Assembly: GCF_029873635.1 (NCBI RefSeq)
Contig: NC_080422.1
Span: forward strand, 7,223,764-7,287,763
Reading direction: 5' to 3'
DNA from: Malania oleifera
Lineage: Eukaryota; Streptophyta; Magnoliopsida; Santalales; Ximeniaceae
Length of the DNA stretch: 64,000 nucleotides
In this document: in pieces, positions 12,137 through 25,657 of the stretch
Position numbering within the stretch: the stretch's first letter is position 1
How the letters are laid out: each line of letters starts with the position of its first letter
The notes under the pieces: generated by a model
Seen by the model: the letters and a program-made list of their open reading frames with translations, nothing else
What the model was told of the DNA's origin: nothing
Databases searched by the model: none
Translations under genes and position numbers: made by a program

Positions 12137-13249
12137 TTTATATTTTTTTAAAATATATGTTTATAAACCGTTTAAAAAAGAATTCATGCAACCAACCCCA
12201 TTGCGTCTAGTGAATTTTTCACAAATATATGAAAAACCATGAATATAGAAAACAACAAAAACATATTTTCTAACTCTTCCATATAATTTTTTAAAAAAAT
12301 TATATTTTCAAAAGTATTTTTTTTTCACATATGAATAAAGCCAATGCCTTCTATTATTTTCAAAATCTTTTAAAATAAATGCTAGAATACTGAAAAATAA
12401 GTTTAATTTTTCGTAATTCTTGTAAAATGAAAATGGAAATTGGAAAATATTTTCCCCAATCAAACAAGCACTTCAATTTCCCTAATGTATCTTCTCTCCA
12501 CTAAAACCATGCCAAGTAAGTTTGAACGGGTCATGTTACTTGGTTGCTTCCTCCCATCCACTGCCTTCGGGGCTTTTCAACTTCCCATCCGTTAACATAT
12601 GGCTAGGGCAACAAACCCACCATCTAACATAACCAAACCCTGAATTGAAGGGTGAAATATAATACAGCTATACTCCAACTTCACTCGTAGCAATAAAAGA
12701 GAACAAACACAAAAGGTTCAATTGGGCTTCAGGGCTTTACATAGAACCAACGAATATGAAGATGACAATGAAAATGTGTGCCTCTCCTCTCTCTCTCTCT
12801 GTCTCTCACACACACAATTTTTTCAAAGAAATAAATGTTTTGAATCTTCAACACAAGATTTCCCTACCCTGTGAATGATGTTTCTCTATTCCATGGAGCC
12901 AAGTAATCAGTGACAACTATTTCGCCATACAAGGCAAAAAAAAACCTCATCCAAAAGCCAAAAAGAATTGAAATGGCGAATTATATCACATCATAGCATT
13001 TTAAATGAATAGAGCACCCTGCAGTTTTTCAAAATATACTGTAAATGATTGTTATGCTGCCTGCATCCAGAGCTGTCACCAGAGTCACTGCTATTTGTTT
13101 GTAAGCTTTCTATTCTCATAACACCTCTTGCAGCAAGCAGCAGCAGCTGGAATAAGCATATCCTGTCTTCACCTCAACAGGCATCTCAAATTATGCAGGA
13201 AAAGAATGCCTTTCACAACTATATAAGCCGATGAACAAACCTACTCAAG
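12137..13249. other. 3' flank of the HPGT1-type gene
   Basis: No coding potential. The 3' untranslated region of the gene on the minus strand must lie in about 12850-13249, since its stop codon is at 13252-13250. I could not fix a polyadenylation site. A short CT/CA microsatellite lies at 12786-12815. Confidence 0.6.
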
Positions 13250-15138
13250 TCATACAGCTGCACATACCGCACCTGAAATGTTTAATTGATAATTTTAAAA
13301 AATCCACCAGCTAGACTATCATTAAATTTAACTATTCCTAAAAGTCTAAAGGGAAAAAAGTGGTAGTCCTCAAAGTGACAAAATGTAAAGTTCCAAACTT
13401 ACCATTCACTATACATTCATTCAAAATGAAAATTCCATTTATACCCCTAAATTCAAGTTTGAATGTTCCATTCACTTGCCTCTTCAGATTTCAGCGATCA
13501 TCTGTTTTCCAAATCAATTTACAATTGTAACTGTTGCAAAACCCTTCAACTTCTGCTATCAACTCTACGCATATCGTGGTAGCCTAAACATCAGCAATGG
13601 AAGCCCAAACATTTTAGGTGCTATGTAGGTTTGCCTAGGCTATGGATGATCATTTTTTCTATATGCCTATGAATGGGCATGAATGATCTGATAATGTACC
13701 CACTGTTGGAGAAATCTAATGGTGATCACTATCTTCAGCCACCAGGAAAGCTCAACTTCTGTGTCTCCAGACGAGTGGAATATAGGTTAGTTGAATTACC
13801 TTATGATTGTGAATATGTGCTTCGTTTGCAACAATATTTAATTCAAATTTATTTGTATGCAATTTTCAATTTTCAAATTCCCCGATTCAGCTAAATGTAG
13901 TCTTAAATTCTTAACTTTTCTGTCAAGTTTCTGTCTCTATGAAAAAAAATGGCCTCCCTAATATTGAATCTCTTCAATCCAATCTAAGAAACATGTATAA
14001 TGCTGAAATAGCAAAATACCAATAAAAGGAAGAAAACAGTCTTCATGCTATTTCGAAGTGCTCAGCATAAGTTTCCCCCCAAACCCACTTTCTCCCAATA
14101 AACACATTGAATAGAGTTTGAGCTCTTAAAAGTTACATATTTGAAGCTTTTAAAAAGATTAAAATTCACTTCTTTCTTTAAAAAGTAATTCTATTAATTT
14201 TTTCCGCCAATTAGGTACATATGAATAATTAAAGAATCCAACACTTTTTTTTTTAAACATATGAATAAACTCAATGTTCTCTCTCTTCAAGATTTTCCTA
14301 TCTTTTCCTTTCTTTTATAAGACTGATGGTTCTATATGCCATTCTGTCAGAAGCATACACTGTTTCTCCCTTTCCATTAGTATCCAGATAATAATAAGCG
14401 AATGACCTAATTCATTCAACAGAATTTGTGAAAAATAAAAATAATAATAATAATGTGAGATGAAAAAAGATATAATTCTCCATATAGAAGATCTAACAGT
14501 CCACAAATAAGCTATTTATGAGCTGCTTCTATTTTTTTTTTATAACAATTTATGAGCTTCTTCTTTATTTCATAAGGAACCTAAATAAGGGACTGGGAAG
14601 ATGATGTATTCATTCTCACAAAGAAACAGCATCATCTTTGTCTGATCTTCATCCCTGGTTTTTAAATTAGTTATGCAACTTATGCTTCTTAAAGATGAAA
14701 AGGAACGTAGACTTGTTTTCAAGAAACTACTGATGTGGTCAAAACACAATTATTTTTTAGAAGCATATTGTAATGTGACATCTGACACACACACTGCCCA
14801 GGTATATAATCCCAGAAACTGATAACTGAGTGATCCAAGATCAAGGAAACAGACTTCCATCTAAATTATGACGTCTTCTAAAGTTTTTCCAAAGAAGAGC
14901 CCAAGGATTATAGCCACTGACATGGAGTTTAGAAAATGGGAACTGTTGCAAGTTCCAGAAAAGCAAGGTCCCTTGGAGAGGAACACTGCAGCCCTGTGGT
15001 GGCAATATAGGTAAACCCCTTTCAATATGCCAACTAAGTTGTCGCATGTGTCTCAACAATTCATGGATTCAACCAACAACATGCATATTCCCCTGTTCCA
15101 GTAAAAATCCCATTTTTTTTTGTTGTGTGTGTGTGTGA

Positions 15139-15171
<33 letters not shown>

Positions 15172-18100
15172 ACCGGATGACCAAGAGGAGCAGCAAAACT
15201 TGCTTTCATCTATATGCATCGCATCAAGTCCTATAAACCATGACCCAGCACTAACATCATCGTGGGCAAATGTTCGAAGAATTGACCTACAAAGCCAAAG
15301 GGAAAGACGGTCAATTAAATCACCTACATCTACATGCCTTTGCAAAACCCAAATGCAAAAGGAAAGAAAAGAGAGAAAAAACCTGTTTATTGAAATAAAC
15401 TGGGCTAGAGCTTGTGAAATGGCATATATCTCACCCGAAGCGTGACGAAAGTATCTGTTGGTGAACAACAAAAAAAGTTTGTTTTGTTGGTGTCTTATTA
15501 CGTGCATGGGCATCAATTAATGAATTCTTAAAACTGAATAATCAGCAGTTACATTGACAATGAATGGTAGTAAAGTACAGTCAGCAAATGATTGACTATA
15601 TAACTGAGACTTGGTTCACAACAATGATAGTCACACAGGGGAGGTTGCACCACTGTGACCTGGACATCAACATCCAAGACACAGAAACGGCCTCTCTGTA
15701 CATAGGTAAGGCTGCATACATCTAATTGTACCCAGTCCCCAATCCCCATAGCGGTAGGAGCCTCATGCATTAGATTCCCCATCATTTCTTCACTCATCTG
15801 ATTTTTTTAATTTGTTTTTTGGCAAGGAATAGTGACTGCTGCTAAGGGAATAAGCTGGCTTCTCAAAAGAGCATGAAAGTTTACTGTATCGGCGCTTGGG
15901 TACGGTGTCAACTATGCGAGGGTTCCTGCATCATTCTGGACGTGGGCAGGTAAAGACGTTAGTTCAAGAAACTAGGATTAGATTAGCAACTTGGAATATA
16001 GGGACACTTACGGGTAAAAGCATGGAAATTGGGGATACAATGATTAGAAGAAGAATTAATATAATTTGCCTTCAAGAAACTAAGTAGGTGGGGGAGAAAG
16101 CTAGAGAAATCGATAAATCAGATTTTAAACTTTGGTACACTGGAAAAGAAAAACATAAGAATGGAGTAGGCATTATTATAGACAAAAACTTAAAAGATAG
16201 CGTTGTGGATGTAATTAGTAAGGGATAGAATTATAAAAATCAAAATGGTATTAGGACAAGAGATAATAAATATCATTAGTGCTTATGCTCCTCAAATTGG
16301 CTTAGCAGAAAATCTTAAGAGACAATTTTGGGAAGATATGGATAGTATTATACAAGGCATACCAGGAACTGAGAAAATATTTATAGGAGGAGATCTGAAT
16401 GGACATGTTGGAAGAGATAATAAAAATTATGAAAGGATACATAGAGGATATGGATATGGAGACAAAAATGAGTCTGGGGAGATGATCTTAGACTTTGCTA
16501 TGTCATATGATTTTAGTATAATGAATACTTGCTTTAAGAAGAGAGAAGAACACTTAATAACCTTTAAAAGTGGACAAAATAGAAGTCAAATAGATTTTTT
16601 TTTAACTAGGAGGGTAGATCGTGTATCATGCAAGGATTGTAAAGTTATTCCAGGTGAAAGTCTAACCACACAACATAGAGTCTTAGTGTTAGATATATGC
16701 ATTAAAAAATGGAAGAAAAAGGATAAAATAAACCAGTGTAGGAGAACTAGATGGTGGAACCTAAAAGGAGAAAATATAATAAAATTTAAAGATAAAATGA
16801 TCAAAGATGAGGATTGGACCTTAGAGGATGGGATAGATTCAAATACTCTTTAGAATAGATTAGCTAGCTCTATTAAAAAATAACAAAAGAGATTTTAGGC
16901 GAATCAAGGGGAAGATTCTCAAATAGCAAAGAAAGTTGGTGGTGGGATAAAGATGTACAAAAAATCATAAAGACAAAAAGAATTTGGTATAAAACATGGA
17001 AAAAATGTAGAAACAGCAATAACTTTGAAAAATATAAGGAGGCAAGAAAAGATACAAAAAGGGCCGTTAGTGAAGCTAAATATAGATCATTTAATAGTTT
17101 GTATGATAGATTAGGTACAAAAGAAGGGGAAAGAGATATATTTAAACTTGCTAAAGCTAGAGAAAGGAAGAACAAGGACTTAGGAAATGTAAAATGTATA
17201 AAAAGTGAGGATGATGAGGACGAAGATATTAAAGAAAGATGGCGAAGTTACTTTAGTAAGTTGTTTAACGAAAACCAAATAGAAGGCTTAAATTTAGAAT
17301 TGTCAAATGAGGAAAAGACTAAAAATATAAGATTTATTCGAAAAATTAGAGTTAACGAAGTTAAGTTTGCACTAAAAAAGATAAAAAATGGGAAAGCTAT
17401 GGGACCAGATAACATCCCAATTGAAGTTTGGAAATGCTTGGGTGATAACGGAATTATATGGTTAACTAATTTATTTAATACAATTGTAAAAACTAAGAAA
17501 ATGCCAGATGAATGGAGGAAAAGCACTTTAATATACAAAAATAAAGGAGATATTCAAACTTGTAATTATTATCGTGGAATTAAACTTATGAGTCATACGA
17601 TGAAACTATGGGAAAGAGTAGTTGAACAAAGATTAAGGTTAGAAACGAAGATCTCAAAAAATCAATTTGGTTTTATGCCTGGGAGATCTACCACAGAAGC
17701 TATTTATCTTTTAAGAAGATTAATGGAAAAGTTTAGGGAAAAGAAGAGGGACTTGCATATGATATTTATTGACCTTGAGAAAGCATATGATAGGATACCT
17801 AAGGAAGTTCTATGGTGGGTTTTAGAAAAAAAGGGTGTATGTTGTAGGTATACCGATGTCATTAAGGATATGTACGATAGAGTAATGACTAGTGTAAAGA
17901 CTATAGATGGAGAAACTAGAGAATTTCCAATTACCATAGGTGTACATCAAGGATCTGCTTTGAGTCCTCATCTTTTTGCTTTAGTGATGGACCAATTGAC
18001 TAAGAGTATTCAAAAGGAGGTTCCATGGTGTATGTTGTTTGCAGATGATATTGTATTAATTGACAAAACTAAAAATGGAGTAGAGGCTGAGTTAGAATTA

Positions 18101-21100
18101 TGGAGAGAAGCTTTGGAATCTAGCGGCTTTAAGATAAGTAGAAATAAAACAGAATATATGAAATGTAATTTTAGTATTGATAGGAGGAATATTGGAGACA
18201 AAGTTAAAATTAATGAAAAAGAAATAAATAGCACTTGTAGATTTCGATACCTTGGGTCTATTATGCAAGCTGAAGGAGAAATTGAAGATGATGTAATGCG
18301 TAGAGTTAAAGCAGGTTGGGTAAAATGGAGAAGTTCTTCAAGTGTTCTAGGTGATCGTAGAATGCCCTTAAAATTGAAAGGGAAGTTTTATAGGACAACT
18401 ATAAGACCAACTATGCTATATGGATCAGAATGTTGGGCGACGAAGAAACATAATATCCAAAAAGTAAAAGTTGCCGAGATGAGGATGCTTAGATGGATGA
18501 GTGGTATAACATTAAAAGATAAATTAAGGAATGAACATATTCGTGGTAAGTTAGGTGTAGCTCCTATAGAAGATAAAATAAGGGAAGGACGACTCAGATG
18601 GTATGGACACTTTCAACGTAGGCCTTATAGTGCACCTGTGAGGAAGAGTGACTTAGTTACTGTGGGGGGCAGTAGAAGGGGTAGGGGTAGACCTAAAATA
18701 ACTTGGGAGGAGATAGTGAGTAAGAATTTAATGTCTTTGAATCTATCAAAAGAAATGGTCCATGATCGCATAAATTGGCGGAAAATGATTCATATAGCCG
18801 ACCCCACTTAGTGGGACTAAGGCTTGGTTTTGTTGTTGTTGTTGTTGCATCCAAATCCATAAGAAATTTATCAGAAGTTCAAAATTTTGTTCAGCTTCAA
18901 ATATTAAAACAGTCATTGAGCATGTCTCCTAAAATGGGCTCGATCAATGCAACACCATAGAGAATATAGTTCCACAATTATTTAAACCATAGAACCATAA
19001 CAGAAAATATAGTCCCACGATTGTTTAATATCTTCTACTAACTATAGAAAACAATATGTGGTTTACTCACGTTTTTTTGTCACCAAATTTCCACCAGTCT
19101 GGTTCATACCATTTGTGAGACCTACGGACAAGCATATATTTTTGTTAGAAAGAATGGAAACTTAATTTAATTTGGAACTCATTTTCTGAACAAGTTATCT
19201 TCTAATAAACATTTGGCATTGACTCACGGCTCAGAGAAAACTTCGCCTGATTTCATGCATCCGATATAAACACGAGGTTTGTCCAAATGAGGAGTGAGTG
19301 TTGCCCCCAAGGCATCTGTTATAAGAAGACAAAGCATAAGACTGCTAGAACTATAAGAAAACAACTACTCAGTGGGTTTCACAGCCACAAAAAACCCCAA
19401 ACAGGCCAAGTTAAAACTGCCCTTAATTTAATTCATGCAAAGTTCTAGATGAGGCAAACCAGATATTTCAAAATATAAATGAGACCTCAATCTCCTTCTA
19501 ATATCACCCACTTCTTCTCACCACTTATGCCTTCATTTCCTCTACACTGCAACCTGACCCTAACTGGAGTTATAAATTCCTCTTTCATTACTCTCCCCTC
19601 CATTACTGCCCTCTCTCGAAAAAATTACAATATTTTTTCTTTTAAGTAAAAAACAGAAAAATATATTGATTCAAATTGAATTCATTTCATTTTGAAGTGC
19701 ATTAGCCCTTATGCTTTGAATCTGACATCACCATCCTCAAGAGTCTCATGTAAGGACATAGATAATTCTTTTAAAAAGAAGCAAAATTCAAAATTAAAGG
19801 CAGAGAGAGAGAGAGAGAGTACAAAATGTGGCTTTTAGGGAAAATGTCATGGAAATTATTGCAACAAATCATATATAAAATAAAAATAATACGTGCAAGG
19901 ATGAATAATATTACAAGTTGCAGGTCTTCACTTTGATTTTCTGCTTTCAAATTAAGGACCTCTATTTTTTTTTTATGCAATGCAATTAGTTGCCATGCAG
20001 CACATAGAGAGAGACAGAGAGAGAGAGAGCTAATAAAATGTGATTTTTCTCACCAAAAATCATGGAAGTTATAGCAACAAATCAAATATGAAAGATATAC
20101 ATACAAGGATGCATGACATTTCACAAATTACAGGTCTTCAAATTGATTTTCTGTTTTCAAATTGGAAAGGGCTTCCATTTTTTTAAATGCAATGCAATTG
20201 ATTGCCATGCAGCACACTAGATACAGACAATCACATATACACAAAAATAAAAATTTTAAAAATTATTAGCAATGAATTTTTAGTCTAAAGATACAAGGCA
20301 GGCACTGGGAGACTGGCTTTAGGAGGGAGAGTGGGGTTGGCGATGCATAAATGACACTAAATAGAGTTTTGCCCACTCAACGCATGGGAGGGTTGGGTTC
20401 TCGGATTGAAGTTAGCAACTGTGTAGCTGGTGCCTTTGAGATCCGGCAGAAAATCCTTCTGTTACATCTCAAGTATTAACCAGAGCTTGTACAAGTTCTA
20501 TCTCTTGGCCCTCAAAATTTGTTTCTCTATTATGAAATTATGAATTAATCCCCCACATTTTTTTAAGCAGGTCCCATTTTTAATTATTTTTGGCATAGAT
20601 GTGCAAATGTAAAATTCTAGCTCCTCTTCCAATATTTGCAAACAGTGCTGTCAAATTTAGTCAAACATGTATGCAAAATCTTAAACCAACGCAACTCAAC
20701 TTTTAACTGTATCAAACTTAATCCCAAAATATCATATGAGCACAAATGCAGAGGAGGAGGAGGAGGCAGCAGCGGGGAGAGGAGGGACAAATAACATAAG
20801 TGAAAACCAAAAATGAAAACCAAAAACCAGAAACATAAACTAAAAACTAGTAATCTGTTCGATTAATATTTATAAAATTAAAAATAATTAAAAAATTCTC
20901 ATTTTCGCCTTTGAATCAAACAATATTAAAAAATATGATTAAAATTATAAAATTGAAATATAATACACATTAAAAATACATTAATAAAAATAGAAATTAT
21001 TATAATTATTTTACTTAATTATTATTCTTTCAAAATTTGCTTTACAGAAAAAATTTTATTGGACATAACAATTGAAAAATAGTAAAACTATTTTGTAATT

Positions 21101-24100
21101 GACTTTTTTATTATTATATTTTGAAATTTATGTATGTTGTTATTTTAATTATATTTAAATTCATATGATTACTTTATTTTTTTTTAATCTAAAGCGTATA
21201 AAATGAATGATTTAATTCAGAAGAAATATTTCTAAATATTAAAATTTCTGGCAATAGGTTGCCAAAACAATTGAAAATCATAAAATATAGTTTTTAATTT
21301 TTTTCACAAACGGATGAAAATTGACAATAGAAACAGATTGGTAACACAGACAAACACGTTTCTATAACCTGTTTCTTCATTGTGCAAAAAGAGAAACAAA
21401 AAACAAAAAATAACAATGATACCAAGCAGGCCCTAATATTCCAATAGAAGTCCCATATGCTACACAAATCTTCTTCTTTTCACAATATTAAATCAAATTG
21501 GGCATACGGTCATACAAAGTCAGAGGGAAAATGATGTTAATTAAAACAAAATTTCTCAATAAATCATACCTGCTACACGCTACAAGGATTTTTTTTTTCA
21601 CATATAGTAGCACAGAGAAGAAGTATACTATTCATTACCTAACAATCAATAAGGACTACATACCAATATTAACATAGACATTATCATTGACCTTTGTGTA
21701 GAACTCAGCATCCCACTTCTCCACTGCATAACTGAAGAATAATTTTATCTTCTTTGGATGCTCCCTAGGTGCCTCCACATGATCATCCTGTTGGAGGGGA
21801 ACAAGAAAGAAATCACATGCTAACATTTTTGACAGATTGGAAACTCAACTGTGTTAAGTATGCTATATAAACAATGTGGTATGTGGACTTGGGTTGAGAA
21901 TTGGTCACTATACAAATTATGATCATTTCTCATTGTAAGGTAGAAGACTGTATAAGCTAAATTATATAATATGGCTATGCTGTTCCTCACACACAAGCAT
22001 GTGCCAGTGAAAGCTAAAAGGTACTAAAATAATGTGTTCTGGAGGTAGCTGCTCTTAGCTTAATTAGTAGGTCTCCAAATACAATTTTTCTGAACAGAAA
22101 TAGGCAGTTTATTAGAAAAACAGTTTAGTCCTCCCAGTAAAGCCACTTATTCAAGGAATCATCTTTCAGTTGCATAAAACAAAACAAAAGTTTAAGCTCT
22201 TTAACGAATAAGATTAAGCTCTTTAACAAAGCAAAATTTTAAACTTTTCCATGGTTCTTAAAATAAATTCAACTAACTATTCAACGTACAAGAACAATGA
22301 AGTCATTGGTCTCCTTATTTTCAATTTCGATGTCCCTGTCTGAGCTGTCTCCGCGATTCGCACTGCAAGAAGCACATTAAAATTAAATAGGCAAAGAACT
22401 GCACATAATTCTCTACTACAATATCAGATGGACTAGATAGAGACCTTCTTCCTATTACAAATCGTATGACAATGCCCTTTTGATCCTCCAATTTCTTTAA
22501 ATTTGAACCTGCACATCACATATCTAGGTTACTAAAATGAGATATAACATATAAGTATATTTCTAAAGCTATGATTGTTGAAAAATAAATCATGATCAAG
22601 CAAAATATTCCGTATAACTAGCAATATAAATCTGTTAGGAGTAACCAACTTTTTGATTCAAAGATAGAGTACAATTGGATTTTGGAAATATTGAAAAGAA
22701 AAGAGTTTGAAACTGCTTTGGAAAGGACTCCATTTTCAAGCAATGACATAAGGTTAATCAATTGTTCCTTTTTATTTTTTTTTTCCCCCATATATCAGCA
22801 TAAAACTTCTACTATAAGAAAGGAAAACATAGTGAAAAAAACCAAACACGTAATTATATCTCACCGATAAAGTATTAGAAAGTTGTATGTAGGCATCACA
22901 TCTTGAAACTCCTTAAAATTGTTTTTACACTACACTAGCGGGGCAAAACACCAATGGCTAATCATTAAGGTTCTGTAGTTTGTACATGGATGGGCCAAGT
23001 GCCAACCTCCTGCAAACACAACTACTATTGCCCACTGAACCGAACTTGTACAATAAGGTTTCCCAACTCATATTTCCAGGAATCCTCAAAGATTACTTCA
23101 ACAAATCTATTAGTTAACCCACATAATTTGTCATAAGAAATATATATCCCAAATTTCATTTTCCATCTTTTTGTTTAACCCACACAATCTTTACACCCAA
23201 ATCAGTGTTCCACACAAAGCTGGCATCAGCTTCTATGTGCATACATGAATCATTTTATTGAATTCTTCATTCTTCATTAGTTCATTTTATTCAAATGGAC
23301 ATACTAGTAATGCCTTTCCTACCATCATAGCATTTATCCATCCTAAAATTCTCATGTTGCCATCCTCAATCACATGTTTCACGATCATATTGCTCCATAT
23401 ATTGTTTTTGACTTTATTAACACCTCCTTCAGTTCTATTCTCCATCAAAACATTGAGCATCTTAAAAAGAAAGCACCGCATCCCAACTTTAGCTATTGCT
23501 ATTATATAAGCTTCATTCTCCTGGTTAGTTCCTCATATGTAATAAAACAACCAAGACAATAGAAATGACTTCTCCAGGGCATCTCTACCACACTGGACTC
23601 ATGCTTCTTCAGCTCACATGTCATTACATTTTTTTTTTCTTTTTTTGCTTGATTTTCAATGTATTTCCTCAGATGGACCTTATATCCCCAGCTATGGAAC
23701 TAGCAGTCCACTCATAATGGTCCAAATGACGATTACATTGGTATAGGGGTCACTATATATGTTCGATTATGCAACAAATAATGGGGATGCTCACAAGGAG
23801 GAAGAGTACCTGCTGGCATCCATGCCCTACGAATTGCATCTCTGTTTTTCTTGTGACCAAAAGTCGTAATGATTCCTATGACAATGAGATTCTTTTTCTT
23901 AGAAGGAGTCCCAATGTTATTTGAGAGGCGCTTTGGAACCAAACCTTCCTGCTTAGCTTCACCCAGCTCCATCTCAAGGGCTGTTAACTTCTTCTTTTGT
24001 TCCCTAGAAAATGAAAGAGCCACCATGACCCCATTTCCAAATAAAATAGAATCCTTAAAAAAAATAAGCCGACATCAAGGATAGCGAGAACTAACTTACC

Positions 24101-25592
24101 TACAGGCTATGATTTTCAATGTGTCATCAACAGATATGGCAGACTTCCCCTGAAAATATATATATATTAAATATCTAGATAATCTTCTTATTTAATGACT
24201 TTCCCAAAAAATACAAAACAAAACAAAAACAAAATATGTACATACAGGATATGAAATGCAGAGAAATAAGTGACAATAGTAACAAGAAGACCCAAACTCT
24301 TACCCATGTATTATAAGTAGGTGACCATCAAAGAATGCATCCTTAATTACAACACGATAACCAAAAGAGAAGGTCTAATTGCTTGAGACTAAATGGTTTA
24401 TTTAACAGTCATTCCACTCATTCGTATGTGACCCATCTAATGACATGTAGGTTTCCCACCGATCTAGAATCAGCAGAAAGTACAGTAGTACTTCATAACA
24501 TCTAAATTTGTAGTCCAACATGGACACGCCATCACAATCACCAAAATAAAGTAGCAGAAATGGCACTGGCGATAAAAATGCAATGGACCAAGCGAACATT
24601 TGGATGTCCAATTGAAATTGGATTGCTCCAAAGTACATTTGTATGCCAAGTAAAAGAGATGGAAACATTCCATTCCACTCATTCGTCTATGACCCATCCA
24701 ACCAAAGGTAGGTTTTCCATTGATCTAGGATCAGTAGAGAGTACAGTAGAAATTCACAACATCTAAATTCATAGTCCAACAGGAACACACCAACAAAATC
24801 ATCAAATAAAGTAGAAATGGTACTGTGGATAAATAAGCAGTGGACAGAGAGCATATTTGGACATCCAATTGAAATTGAATTGCACCACAGTACATTTGCA
24901 CCCCAAGTAAAACAGATGGAAACATTCCACTCCTAAAGGCAGATCAGGCGCACGAAAATCCTCTTCTCCACAGAAAGAAAATGGTGTATCCATTTGGGAG
25001 CAAAAATTTCAAACTCAGATTTGAATTTGCAACAACTTGAATTAAGCTCACTACAATTTTTATTAAATTTTGTTCAAATCGACGATAATCTCAAACAAAA
25101 GTTTGAACTCCAAATCCCAAAAACACAGTAAATCCCAACAAAGAAAGAGTCCCCCACCAAAATCTGAACAAAAAGCGAATGACTGAAATAAAAAACCCAA
25201 AAAAATATACCGACTATAGATTTGATTACCTGGCCAGTCCTCCTATCAAGCTCTTTAATCAAGTAAACCCTGCTCTCTGCGTCCATCCATAGCCTACGGA
25301 ATAACAAAAAGCACATTTCACCAAACATTAATCAATTAAAACCTTCTAAACTGAATATAAACATAAATTTAGCAAATCCCGACTCCAGTAACAACCGGAG
25401 CGGAAAAAGAAAAACAAAGTGGCAAAGACAAGAACACAAAATTGCAATAGACAAAGAGAGGAATGGAGTGTGAACTAACCGACCGGCGACGTAGATCGCA
25501 GCCATGGTCGCGAACATCGCGAGTGAGAGAGACGAAATCGGTGATCGAAGAGCGGAACCAGTTAGCCGGTTCTGCGAAGCCCGGCTATTCAT
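13250..25592 (-). CDS. HPGT1: hydroxyproline O-galactosyltransferase (GT31), 12 exons
   Basis: Exons on the minus strand: 25592-25480, 25293-25230, 24149-24100, 24003-23810, 22508-22445, 22362-22290, 21787-21664, 19315-19228, 19121-19071, 15454-15383, 15286-15174, 13272-13250. All introns are GT-AG and the phases fit, giving 1,029 nt and 342 residues. The start [17 protein letters not shown] matches the HPGT1 class, and residues about 19-37 form one membrane anchor (type II Golgi protein). Residues 60-140 are the DUF4094-like stem ([16 protein letters not shown]). The Galactosyl_T domain starts near residue 124 ([11 protein letters not shown]) and includes RFVIGR, a DxD-like KVNDN (218-222), [22 protein letters not shown] and HDDVSAGSW (306-314). 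The last exon encodes only AVCAAV and the stop. Known role: adds the first galactose to hydroxyproline of arabinogalactan proteins from UDP-Gal. The reading frame looks intact. The paralogues HPGT2/3 are less similar at the N-terminus. Confidence 0.93.
15896..16853 (+). pseudogene. LINE apurinic endonuclease region, broken
   Basis: Endonuclease motifs are readable: [12 protein letters not shown], then NIICLQETK (the catalytic Glu), then [18 protein letters not shown] and [10 protein letters not shown]. The frame is broken by a TAG after QETK (16084-16086), where Trp is usual, by a one-base shift near 16225, and by a TAG near 16852. This domain nicks the target DNA to start reverse transcription; here it cannot be made whole. 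Confidence 0.85.
16880..18811 (+). pseudogene. LINE reverse transcriptase, open frame
   Basis: From about 16880 to the TAG at 18809-18811 the frame is open; the first ATG is at 17099 (570 residues). It has [14 protein letters not shown], then [42 protein letters not shown] and the catalytic box FADDIVL, which is the full set of RT palm motifs. The C-terminus ([13 protein letters not shown], then [11 protein letters not shown]) is typical of plant RTE elements. These ORFs are often misnamed craniofacial development protein 2 in databases. It is fused in the family to the upstream endonuclease, from which it is separated here by a frameshift near 16880. Confidence 0.88.
19801..20219. repeat. 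tandem duplication of about 205 bp in intron 7
   Basis: Two diverged copies, 19801-20005 and 20006-20219. Each opens with a GA microsatellite, then shares blocks such as gcaacaaatca, tacaaggat-like words, caggtcttca, gattttctg and gccatgcagcaca. There is no coding sequence. Confidence 0.8.
24411..24926. repeat. tandem duplication of about 260 bp in intron 2
   Basis: Two copies, 24411-24671 and 24672-24926, followed by the first bases of a third (attccactcc). Shared words include attccactcattcgt, agtacagtag, acatctaaatt, agtccaaca, tccaattgaaattg and gatggaaacattcca. Similarity is high enough to read by eye, with scattered substitutions and small indels. Confidence 0.85.
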
Positions 25593-25625
25593 CGCTTCTC
25601 CGTGATCGCAACAATTCCCTAGAAA

Positions 25626-25657
<32 letters not shown>

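Larger units (their letters stand above)
15885..18846 (+). mobile_element. RTE-type LINE in intron 9 of the HPGT1-type gene
   Basis: An endonuclease-plus-reverse-transcriptase unit on the plus strand, antisense to the host gene, between exon 10 (ends 15454) and exon 9 (ends 19071). The 3' end follows the stop within about 35 bp and finishes in a short TTG repeat (18830-18846) instead of poly(A), the mark of plant RTE-type LINEs. The 5' end is uncertain and I found no target duplication. Confidence 0.88.

Noticed and set aside
15125..15445. Plus-strand frame of 106 codons
   Set aside because: It is antisense to exons 10-11 and starts in a GT/GA microsatellite.
15061..15516. Single 151-codon minus-strand frame as a gene
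   Set aside because: It is exons 10 and 11 of the HPGT1-type gene read through intron 10; splice sites at 15383 and 15286 explain it.
17099..18811. Host gene for a craniofacial development protein 2-like product
   Set aside because: That database label is a known misnomer; the frame is the RT of an RTE-type LINE.
23733..24026. A 97-codon gene starting with MVALSFS
   Set aside because: The first eight codons and everything after MPAG are intron. The middle is exon 4 (24003-23810).
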